Part shown: piece after piece, positions 56,339 to 64,000 of the stretch | Layout of the letters: each line of letters opens with the position of its first letter | Numbering within the stretch: position 1 is the stretch's first letter | NCBI GenBank assembly: GCA_016187745.1 | Contig: JACPJC010000007.1 | Span: forward strand, 35,429-99,428 | Origin: Candidatus Iainarchaeum sp. | Lineage (GTDB): Archaea > Iainarchaeota > Iainarchaeia > Iainarchaeales > JAXPJC01 | DNA: 64,000 nucleotides | Direction: 5' to 3' | Program-made: the position numbers and the translations under genes | Notes under the pieces: generated by a model | Databases searched by the model: none | What the model was told of the DNA's origin: nothing | What the model saw: the letters and a program-made list of their open reading frames with translations, nothing else

Positions 56339-59269
56339 CTATTTCTTGCCGGGCTTGAATGCCCATCTAGGCGCCTTTTCCTGCTCTTTAGGCCTGAAGA
56401 TTCCTGAAATGCGCTCTCCAAGCGGCTTTTCCGCCCTTACCCTGTGCAGGCCCTCGCTCGAGGTCAGTGCGCCCTCATTCTTTCTGGCATAATTGAGATA
56501 GAGAAGCGCGATTACAATTACTACAACAATCCCGAGGACAATCCATACCGCGTTCCTGCCGATTGCGTTTGTGAATTTGATTGTGGAAATCCCTGTTGAA
56601 AGGTCAGCATAGAGCGTTGCGGCGTTCTCCGCAAGCGCTTTCGCTGCCGCATAATCCTTTGCTGCAAGCAATACCTTTGCCTTTGCCAGATTCGCATCAG
56701 CCCACTGCTTTTTTAGTGCAAGTTCGTCAGGAAGCTCAATTTCAAGTGCCTGCAGCTCTTCAACCAGGCCCTCAACCGCTGCCTTCCCGGAATCTGCGTC
56801 TGAAATCTCATTCTCTGTGCTGGATTTTTCTGAGGGCGCATTCTTTACGCTTACTTTAGCAGTCTGCGAGTCTGTCGCATTTCCCGCATTGTCGCTTGCG
56901 ATTGCCTTTACTTCATAAGCCCCGTTATTCACATCCGTTGTGTCCCATTCGGCGGAATATGAATTTCCTGAAGCAACAGCGATTGCTATATTGGTCCAGT
57001 TGCTTGCCCCGCTTGCCCTGTAATAGAAAGTAACCTGCTTTATCCCCGAAACAATAAGAGTTCCTTTGTCAGTTGCAGTTGCAAGCAGGTTCGCATCGCC
57101 TTCTAATTCTGCGTTATTCAATGGCGCGAGCAGATTCACATCGGGCTTTGCCGTATCAACCTCGAAATTCTGCGTAACATCATAATTTCCCCCGGAAGCG
57201 TCTGTTGCTGTAACCCTTGCGGTTGCAATTCCGTCTTCCCCCTCATCAACCGTGTAGGAAGCGGAAAAGCTTGCCCCGCTCTTCCCTGAAGCAACAGTCT
57301 CATAATCCTTGCCATAGGTTTTAACCTGCAGCGTTGCGTTCTGCATATTTCCGCCGCCTGCGGAAACAGTTATTGCTACTGCGCCGGCCTTTGCGTATTT
57401 CGGAACAGTGATTGTAATTGCAATTCCTCCCGGGGCTTTTGCAGTTGCGCTGGCCTCGGAGGAAAGCGAACTTAAATTGCCCGCATTGTCCTTTGCCTTT
57501 ATTTTATAGTAATAAACCGTGCCCGCACTCAAATTTGAAGCCGCATCAGTGTAGGAAGTTGAAGTGGCGGTTGCAATTGCCGTGCCAACAGAAAATGCCG
57601 AGGAAGTTCCTCTGTAAATTTCATATCCATATATTCCGCTTCCCCCTGTGTCAGAGGCAGCGCTCCATGAAAGCGCTATCGCGCCATCAGCATTTGCGCT
57701 TGCGCTCAGGTCTGCAGGAATTGCAGGCGCGGCCTTGTCAATATTTATGGTAAAATGCGCAACACTTCCCCAGGAGCTTCCATTTGTTGCCTTTATGTGG
57801 AAATACCATGTTCCATCCGCATAGTCCGTATAGCTTGCGGTAAGTACATTGCCGTCAGATGTGTTGCCCGGATCTGTGCCTGAATTTGAATCAATGCTCC
57901 AGGAATAATTTGTTGCCCCGCTTACCGCGCCCCAGGAAACTGTAATGTCATCGGCGCTATACCATGCGCTTGTGCTTGGGTGCGTTGAAGAAGAAACACT
58001 TGGCGCTGAAAGCGTGCCTGCCGCTGTAGGGATTGCACGGCTTGTTGATGAGGATGCAGCGCTGTTGTTGTCAGAATAGTCAAATGCAATTATCCTGTAC
58101 CAGTAATTGTAATCAGCAATCACATTTGTGTCGGAATAAGTTGTAGAGCCTGTCCTGCCTATGTGGGCTTGGGAATTTGTGTCAAATGCCAATTGATAGG
58201 GATTTGCAATTGCCCCGCCAATTCTATATATCCTATAGCCATTGACATCGCTTTCAAGGTTTGCAACCCAGTCAAGCTTTATTGTCAGTGCAGAGGGATA
58301 TGTTATTGTAGGAGTAGCGGGCGTGCCCGGCGCTGTTTGGTCAAGCCTTGCAAATATCGCATCCTTCTGCGCCAAATTTCCTGCAAGATCGCTTGCAAAA
58401 ACAGCAACATTGAAATCGCCCGTCTTGTTCAATTTATTCTCATCATAGCTGCAGGAGTATCTGTTCTTGTCAGCATAAATGTTTGCGCAGCCCGTGGAGA
58501 AATTGAAATCAGTTGAGCGCGCGCCATTTATGTCAACATGAATGCTGTTTAGATTTATGTCAGTTAAGGAATTATTTATGTCAAATTTTATTGTTTGCGT
58601 GGTTGAAGTAGTCACTGTTATGGTCGGAGCAACGCCATCCCTTGCAACGTATGCCCTTCTATTTAAATCAGAATTGCCCAAATTGTCAACAGAATTGAAA
58701 TCAATTGTGTAATTGCCATCAACAGTGATGTTTATTGTCGTGCCTGCTACCGGCGCTGCGCCGTTCAGGGAATAAAGCGTTGTTGCACATCCTGAATTTG
58801 CGCTTGCAGGATAATCCGCGCATGTAAGAGTAACTGTAAAGCTTGAGCCTGAAATATAATAATTCTTGTCAGAGGTTGTAATAGGCCCTGTCCTGTCGTA
58901 AATAATGGTGTCGGTTGCTGAGGCTATATTATTTATATTCTGATTTATATCCACCATTTCAGCGCGCACTGTTACTGTTCCCTGAGAAGTGCTTGCGCAA
59001 CCATTTACATCAGAAACAACATTCAAATCATCAATTCTTACATAGGTTGGGATTGGCGGCAGCGGAACCCATGTGCCGGAGCATGAAGTGCCGCAGCAAT
59101 ACCTTACATAGTTGGCATCGCCAGTTCCTGAAATATTCAAATCAATAAGGGGATTTGATGTGTAAACTCCAGAAATTATGTTGAAATCCGGAATAGTCGG
59201 TGTTGCCGCGCCCGCATATGCCAATGCAAGCAGAATAAGCAATACTACTCCTAAAACTTTAACTCCCAC
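56339..59269 (-). CDS. Surface protein with Ig-like and fibronectin type III-like domains, C-terminal TM and basic cytoplasmic tail
   Basis: Signal MGVKVLGVVLLILLALAYAGAA; TPGTPATPTITYP...YRIYRIGG, SWSAASDTGGSGIYGYEIYRG...YYYKIKAKDNAGN; TM AVWIVLGIVVVIVIALLYLNYARK. Confidence 0.88.
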   Translation of the reverse strand: MGVKVLGVVLLILLALAYAGAATPTIPDFNIISGVYTSNPLIDLNISGTGDANYVRYCCGTSCSGTWVPLPPIPTYVRIDDLNVVSDVNGCASTSQGTVTVRAEMVDINQNINNIASATDTIIYDRTGPITTSDKNYYISGSSFTVTLTCADYPASANSGCATTLYSLNGAAPVAGTTINITVDGNYTIDFNSVDNLGNSDLNRRAYVARDGVAPTITVTTSTTQTIKFDINNSLTDINLNSIHVDINGARSTDFNFSTGCANIYADKNRYSCSYDENKLNKTGDFNVAVFASDLAGNLAQKDAIFARLDQTAPGTPATPTITYPSALTIKLDWVANLESDVNGYRIYRIGGAIANPYQLAFDTNSQAHIGRTGSTTYSDTNVIADYNYWYRIIAFDYSDNNSAASSSTSRAIPTAAGTLSAPSVSSSTHPSTSAWYSADDITVSWGAVSGATNYSWSIDSNSGTDPGNTSDGNVLTASYTDYADGTWYFHIKATNGSSWGSVAHFTINIDKAAPAIPADLSASANADGAIALSWSAASDTGGSGIYGYEIYRGTSSAFSVGTAIATATSTSYTDAASNLSAGTVYYYKIKAKDNAGNLSSLSSEASATAKAPGGIAITITVPKYAKAGAVAITVSAGGGNMQNATLQVKTYGKDYETVASGKSGASFSASYTVDEGEDGIATARVTATDASGGNYDVTQNFEVDTAKPDVNLLAPLNNAELEGDANLLATATDKGTLIVSGIKQVTFYYRASGASNWTNIAIAVASGNSYSAEWDTTDVNNGAYEVKAIASDNAGNATDSQTAKVSVKNAPSEKSSTENEISDADSGKAAVEGLVEELQALEIELPDELALKKQWADANLAKAKVLLAAKDYAAAKALAENAATLYADLSTGISTIKFTNAIGRNAVWIVLGIVVVIVIALLYLNYARKNEGALTSSEGLHRVRAEKPLGERISGIFRPKEQEKAPRWAFKPGKK

Positions 59270-59340
59270 AAATACACCCCGAACTCTTATATAGATATAC
59301 TAACTGCTTAAAAAAGATTTCGGCTTTTTAAATCAACAAG

Positions 59341-59808
59341 ATGGCGCCTGACAATATTATTTACTTGATTATTATAACCATACTGCCCTGGATTGAGCTG
59401 AGGGGCGGCATTCCCCTCGGAATTCTGGTCTATGGGATGGATCCCTTGCTTGTTTTTGCAATTTGCGTAATCGCAAACATCCTGCTTGTAATTCCAACAT
59501 TCATAGCCCTGCATTTTGTGTTTGGATGGCTGAACACAAAGAAATGGGCTGCAAAGCCATTGCAGAAATTGCATGCCAAATCAAAAAAATACATTGAAAA
59601 ATACGGATTCCTCGGGCTGATGGTTCTTGTTGCTGTTCCGCTCCCAGGAACGGGCGCTTATTCGGGGAGCTTAGTTGCCTATCTGCTCAACATCCCGAAA
59701 AAGCGCGCATTCATTGCAATCGCGCTGGGGGTGTTAATTGCAGGGATTATTGTGACCGCGGCTTCAATAGGGCTGCTGCCCTTTGTTAAAGCAATTTTCG
59801 GGATATAA
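59341..59808 (+). CDS. Small multidrug export protein family (Sm_multidrug_ex-like)
   Basis: ILPWIELRGGIPLGI, KYGFLGLMVLVAVPLPGTGAYSGSLVAYLLNIPKKRAF. Confidence 0.85.
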   Translation: MAPDNIIYLIIITILPWIELRGGIPLGILVYGMDPLLVFAICVIANILLVIPTFIALHFVFGWLNTKKWAAKPLQKLHAKSKKYIEKYGFLGLMVLVAVPLPGTGAYSGSLVAYLLNIPKKRAFIAIALGVLIAGIIVTAASIGLLPFVKAIFGI

Positions 59809-59810
59809 AA

Positions 59811-60764
59811 TCATATCCACTTCTTTCTCCTGAAATAGAGGAGCATTATTCCCGCAACAACAGCCATGAGTGCAAGCACCCCATAATACCCGTAGCGCCA
59901 TTCAAGTTCCGGCAAAAACCTGAAATTCATGCCGTAAATTCCCGCAATCAAGGTCAGGGGCATCATTATTGTCGCGATTATTGTAAGGACTTTCATTATT
60001 TCATTCATCTTGTTGCTTACAACCGAAAGGTATGCCTCAAGCGCGCCTGTTGCGATTTCCCTCTGCGTATCAATTATGCCTATCAGCCTTATCATCCTGT
60101 CATAAACATCCCTGAAGTATATGGAGGTTTCCTTGCCCAGGAACGGGAACTCCCTCCTTGCGAGCATATTCACTATTTCAGCCTGCGGCGCGATTGTCAT
60201 GTAGAGGCTGAGGCTCGCCTTCTTCATCCTGAAGAGCTCATTCACAACAATGGGCTTCGGCTCCCTGAATATTGTGTTTTCGATTTTTGCCATCTTCTCA
60301 TCATAGCGCTCAAGGACGGCAAAATAATTGTCCACTAATTTGTCAAGTATGCTGTAAATGAGGAAGTCTGCTCCCTTGTCAAAAAGCGAGGGATTCTTCT
60401 TGTAGGTTTCAATTGTGTATTCTATCGCATTGAGCCGCTTGTAGTGGGTCGTTATCACAAAATTCTTTCCGAGGAAAATGTCAAGCTCGTTCAGCTGCAA
60501 AGCCGCATCAAATTCAAGCTCGTGTATCACAAGGAACAAATGTTCCGGATATGTCTCGAATTTCGGCCTCTGGTTCCTTGTTACCGCGTCTTCAACGGCA
60601 AGCTTGTGCAAATTGAATTTCTTCGCGATATTTATGAAATCCCCGTATCCTGGATTCTCAATGTCAATCCAGACAAAGCCGCATGTTTTCAGCGCCTTGT
60701 CAAGCTCCTCCGGCCTTATCCCTGAAAGCGCATTGTCGCCCTTGCACATTATTGCGCGCAGCAT
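59811..60764 (-). CDS. corA: CorA-family divalent cation transporter
   Basis: C-terminal IYGMNFRFLPELEWRYGYYGVLALM (GMN motif) after a TM helix; CorA-like N-terminus. Confidence 0.9.
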   Translation of the reverse strand: MLRAIMCKGDNALSGIRPEELDKALKTCGFVWIDIENPGYGDFINIAKKFNLHKLAVEDAVTRNQRPKFETYPEHLFLVIHELEFDAALQLNELDIFLGKNFVITTHYKRLNAIEYTIETYKKNPSLFDKGADFLIYSILDKLVDNYFAVLERYDEKMAKIENTIFREPKPIVVNELFRMKKASLSLYMTIAPQAEIVNMLARREFPFLGKETSIYFRDVYDRMIRLIGIIDTQREIATGALEAYLSVVSNKMNEIMKVLTIIATIMMPLTLIAGIYGMNFRFLPELEWRYGYYGVLALMAVVAGIMLLYFRRKKWI

Positions 60765-60825
60765 CCAACATTAAACGCAAAGCGCATATTTAAATTTATT
60801 GATGGCGCTAATTAATCTGAGAGCA

Positions 60826-60936
60826 ATGGCTGAGAGGCTTAAAAGCAAGGGCGCAAACCTGCTGAAACGCAGGAAGCGCAGGCTGCAGAGATTCCCAACA
60901 CCCTTCGTTGATGAGTTCCCGGAAAGGATTGTTTAG
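60826..60936 (+). CDS. Possible 36-aa basic small protein
   Basis: MAERLKSKGANLLKRRKRRLQRFPTPFVDEFPERIV; TATA-like tatttaaattta about 30 nt upstream. Below the ORF-track cutoff. Confidence 0.4.
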   Translation: MAERLKSKGANLLKRRKRRLQRFPTPFVDEFPERIV

Positions 60937-61021
60937 GCGCATGGGAATTCCTGAAACTCAGCGGAGCGGGATAATTTTCAAATGGCGCAGCCTGCAGGAG
61001 GGCTGTTATTATGTAGCAGTT

Positions 61022-61708
61022 TTAAATCCCTGCAACAATTTTCTCAAGGTTTTTGTCCATTGATTTCAGGGTTTTTGAAACGCTTCCATACTTTTTGTCA
61101 AGAGAGCCAAAATTGCCATCTATCTTTGCGCCAAGGGATTTGAAGTTCTTGTCTGTCTTGCCAAATCCCTTTTTGGTTTCTTCCCCAAGTGATTTAAAGC
61201 CATTCTCGGTCTTATCCTCAAGGGATTTAAAATTCCTATCCATCCTATCAAATCCTCTCCTTGTCTCTCCGCTTAACTCCTTAAAATTCCCATCAGTCTT
61301 ATCAAATCCTTTTTTTGTCTCTCCAGTAAGTGTTTTGAGATTTCCATCAATCTGCTTAAGGAGCAGCACACCCTCATCAAGCCTCTCCTGAAGCTCATTG
61401 CCCTTGCTTACAACCTCAAATTCCCTGTCCCTGAACTCGCCGCCATATGGCATTTCCTTTGCAATAATTTTGCCTATCTTTGCTGCAGTTCTTGCCCTAT
61501 CTTCCTCATTCGGGTTTGCAAGGCGCTGCAGAAATTTTCTGATTTTCTGGTTTGAGCCTTCAAGTATGATCAGTACATCCTCATCATAGTTCCGGAGGTT
61601 TTCGGCCTTTCCATGCAGCCCATATCCCTTTGCCAGGAATTTTACAAACTGCCTGAAAGCAACCTTCTGCACATCTCCCTTTACAATTATTTCAAAGCGC
61701 TTCAACAT
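61022..61708 (-). CDS. Acylphosphatase-like domain fused to ~18-aa coiled-coil-type repeats
   Basis: VKGDVQKVAFRQFVKFLAKGYGLHGKAENL (acylphosphatase-like) then repeated ETKKGFxKTDxNFKxL units. Confidence 0.75.
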   Translation of the reverse strand: MLKRFEIIVKGDVQKVAFRQFVKFLAKGYGLHGKAENLRNYDEDVLIILEGSNQKIRKFLQRLANPNEEDRARTAAKIGKIIAKEMPYGGEFRDREFEVVSKGNELQERLDEGVLLLKQIDGNLKTLTGETKKGFDKTDGNFKELSGETRRGFDRMDRNFKSLEDKTENGFKSLGEETKKGFGKTDKNFKSLGAKIDGNFGSLDKKYGSVSKTLKSMDKNLEKIVAGI

Positions 61709-61753
61709 TTAGATTCGCCTACCTGTATTTTTTCCCAGCCAATAGCAGCTTTG

Positions 61754-62221
61754 CTAAGTTGCTGCTGCAAATTTTTTTATTTCCCTTGCAAGCTCCGCAG
61801 GCAGTTTCGCGATGTTTTCAGAAATCTTTTTCTGATAGCTGAAAATATTCTTCTGGTATTTGATTGTGTCAAGCTGATATCTTATGCCCTTTGAGAGCTG
61901 CTCAAAAATCAGCTTATTCCCCTGCTTTAAAATCACTATATCCCTTAATTTTCCTTTGGCGAACGTCAAGCCGCTTATGACATCAACCCTCGCAGCCCTT
62001 GGCTTGTTTATGTAATGGCTGTTTCCTCCCCTCTCTGTCAGAAACGCATAAAAGCCCGTTATGTCCTTTTTTGCCCCGCTGACTTCAACGCTTACTATGT
62101 TCCTGTTCAGCTCGTTTCTTGCAATCACATCCACATTGTAATTTATGGAAAGCTCCTGCAAATATGGCCTATAGCCGACTTCCTGCACCCTTTCGCCCTG
62201 AATTACAAATATGCCCCTCAT
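61754..62221 (-). CDS. Acylphosphatase-like domain protein with helical C-terminus
   Basis: QGERVQEVGYRPYLQELSINYNVDVIARNELNRN, related to the N-terminus of the neighbour at 61022-61708. Confidence 0.65.
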   Translation of the reverse strand: MRGIFVIQGERVQEVGYRPYLQELSINYNVDVIARNELNRNIVSVEVSGAKKDITGFYAFLTERGGNSHYINKPRAARVDVISGLTFAKGKLRDIVILKQGNKLIFEQLSKGIRYQLDTIKYQKNIFSYQKKISENIAKLPAELAREIKKFAAAT

Positions 62222-62379
62222 GCCAATATTATATGCAACAAACCACTATTTAAGCATTTCTATTTTTACGTTCTTTGCCGATATTAAGAAGAAGCAACAG
62301 CGGAGCAGGGGATGCACAAAAACTGCGATTTTAAATAAAAATGTTGTTATGTAGCACTTATGCGGTTTTTGCTCAGAAA

Positions 62380-63090
62380 TTAATCCGCCAGTTCAAAATA
62401 AATCCTTCTGTTCTCTGCGCCCTTGTTGTCAAGCCTTGTGATTTTTATTTTCCCTATTTCCTTTGTATTGCGCACGTGTGTGCCCCCGTCCGCCTGCCTG
62501 TCATAATCACCAATGCTTATAACCCTGAAATCGGAAATTACTTTCGGAAACAAATCCCTCAATCTAAAAATCTCTGGAATTTTCATCGCCTCTTCCCTTG
62601 CAATATAAGAGATTGTAATTGGCATAGCGCTCCCGACAATTTCATTCGCCTTCTCCTCAAATCCCTGCAGCAAATTCCTGTCAAAATCCTTCACATTATA
62701 ATCCATCCTGCTCTCCCCAAATCCAAGCTGATTCCCTGTTATGAGCGAGCCAATTTCGCGATATATAACAGCGGCAAGCACATGCGCTGCCGAATGCATT
62801 CTCATCATAGCATAGCGCCTTTCCCAGTCTATTGCCCCGCTAATCTGCATGCCCGCCTGCAGCCCTTCAAAAGAATCCAGCTCATGCAGTACTTTCCCGG
62901 AATTTTTCTCAACGCTTTTTACCGCATATTCTTTCCCATTTGCAATTATTTTTCCTATATCGCCCAGCTGCCCGCCGCCTCTCGGATAAAAAGCAGTTTT
63001 GTCCAGCTCAATTTTATTTTCAGCAACAGAAGCTATGTTTGCGGAAAACTCCTTCAGATAGGAATCATCCAGATAAAGCAGTTCTGTCAT
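62380..63090 (-). CDS. alaX: AlaX-type alanyl-tRNA editing protein
   Basis: TAFYPRGGGQLGDIG, MRMHSAAHVLAAVIYREIG, DRQADGGTHVRNTKEIGKI. Confidence 0.88.
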   Translation of the reverse strand: MTELLYLDDSYLKEFSANIASVAENKIELDKTAFYPRGGGQLGDIGKIIANGKEYAVKSVEKNSGKVLHELDSFEGLQAGMQISGAIDWERRYAMMRMHSAAHVLAAVIYREIGSLITGNQLGFGESRMDYNVKDFDRNLLQGFEEKANEIVGSAMPITISYIAREEAMKIPEIFRLRDLFPKVISDFRVISIGDYDRQADGGTHVRNTKEIGKIKITRLDNKGAENRRIYFELAD

Positions 63091-63106
63091 AAGAATCCAA
63101 TTGCAA

Positions 63107-63901
63107 TTATTGAATTACGGCTCTCTTAATGTCCCCGGGGCATCTGCACTTTCTTTCCATTTCAATTTTAGGAATCACATTCACAAAAAGTTTCTTCACG
63201 TTCTCGGCATTCTGCCTGAAAATGCGCATTACGCCTTCAATATCAACAGCCCGCTCCGCCTCCTTCCAGCAGTCATAATCGGTCGCCATTGCAACCGCCT
63301 GATAGCAGATTCCCAATTCACGCGCCAGCACAACTTCCGGAACAGTGCTCATATTTATTACATCTGCTCCCCAGAGCCGAAACATATGGCTTTCAGCCCT
63401 TGTTGAAAAGCGCGGGCCTTCAATTGTAATGACTGTCCCTCGGGGATGGAAATCCAATTTCAGTTCCTTCGCGCATTCAATAAGGATTTTGCGCAAATCA
63501 ATGCAGAATGGCTCGTCCATAGGGATATGGCACACCTTGTCCTTGTCATAAAATGTCGGAATGCGATGCTTCGTATGGTCTATAAACTGATCCGGAAAAA
63601 CCAGATTCCCGGGCTTTATTCCCTCGCGCAAACTTCCACAAGCCGTTGATGCAAGAACAACATTGCAGCCGAGTTTTTTCAGCGCCCATAAATTCGCGCG
63701 GAACGGAACCTTGCTGGGGGGAATTGTGTGCTTCTTCCCGTGCCTTGCAAGAATTGCAACATCAATGCCTGAAATCCTTCCAAGCGTTATTGGCGAGCTT
63801 GTTTTCCCGTAAGGGGTTTTTACATTCTTCCCCCTCGGATTCCTGAGGATTTTCGGATCCTCCAGCCCCGAGCCGCCGATTATTCCGATCATTCTACTCA
63901 C
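63107..63901 (-). CDS. mtnP: S-methyl-5'-thioadenosine phosphorylase family
   Basis: IGIIGGSGLEDP, ARHGKKHTIPPSKVPFRANLWALKKLG, ITIEGPRFSTRAESHMFRLWGADVINMSTVPEVVLARELG. Confidence 0.93.
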   Translation of the reverse strand: MSRMIGIIGGSGLEDPKILRNPRGKNVKTPYGKTSSPITLGRISGIDVAILARHGKKHTIPPSKVPFRANLWALKKLGCNVVLASTACGSLREGIKPGNLVFPDQFIDHTKHRIPTFYDKDKVCHIPMDEPFCIDLRKILIECAKELKLDFHPRGTVITIEGPRFSTRAESHMFRLWGADVINMSTVPEVVLARELGICYQAVAMATDYDCWKEAERAVDIEGVMRIFRQNAENVKKLFVNVIPKIEMERKCRCPGDIKRAVIQ

Positions 63902-64000
63902 TCATTTTATTGAAGGAAATGTTTTTATAACAAGTCACTTACCTTACCTAGACTTGTAAACTCTTACAAGCCTGAGTCGAGTAAGCTCATTAATATCTGA

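Noticed and set aside
61022-61708. Tandem DNA repeats resembling an array
   Set aside because: They are degenerate ~54-bp in-frame coding repeats (18-aa units), not a CRISPR with constant repeats and unique spacers. No CRISPR array was seen in the window.
61009-62359. Short near-repeat ttatgtagcagtttt / ttatgtagcacttat flanking the acylphosphatase-like pair
   Set aside because: Only about 11 identical bases; too short to claim as element ends.
63953-63970. Inverted repeat CTTGTAA-actc-TTACAAG near the right edge
   Set aside because: Short arms, no context beyond the window edge; cannot assign a role.

Overview
This is an archaeal chromosome segment. Support comes from a cis-prenyltransferase, a geranylgeranyl-reductase-family protein, an MTAP-type phosphorylase, a PAC2 proteasome-chaperone protein, class III-type prepilins and TATA-box promoters with near-leaderless starts. 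Gene style looks DPANN-like, but I cannot place it further. About two thirds of the window (roughly 1-46 kb) is a cell-surface and secretion locus. It holds three giant paralogous membrane-anchored proteins (one truncated at the left edge), an archaeosortase/exosortase-family protein, and a Tad/T4P-like secretion system (ATPase, double GspF-like protein, 7 pilin-like or TM-anchored small proteins). It also holds a 1501-aa orphan secreted protein and a second Tad-like system. The ATPase of that second system carries an N-terminal four-cluster polyferredoxin (16 Cys), which is the most unusual object here. Other items are two single-gene segments bracketed by exact direct repeats (25 bp and 16 bp), a RelE-like/DUF2683-like TA pair with operator palindromes, a dense inverted-repeat intergenic region upstream of the Fe-S ATPase operon, a GIDE-LemA fusion, paired acylphosphatase-like/coiled-coil proteins, and one tRNA-Gln(CTG). 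All family calls come from reading motifs by eye; no database search was run.
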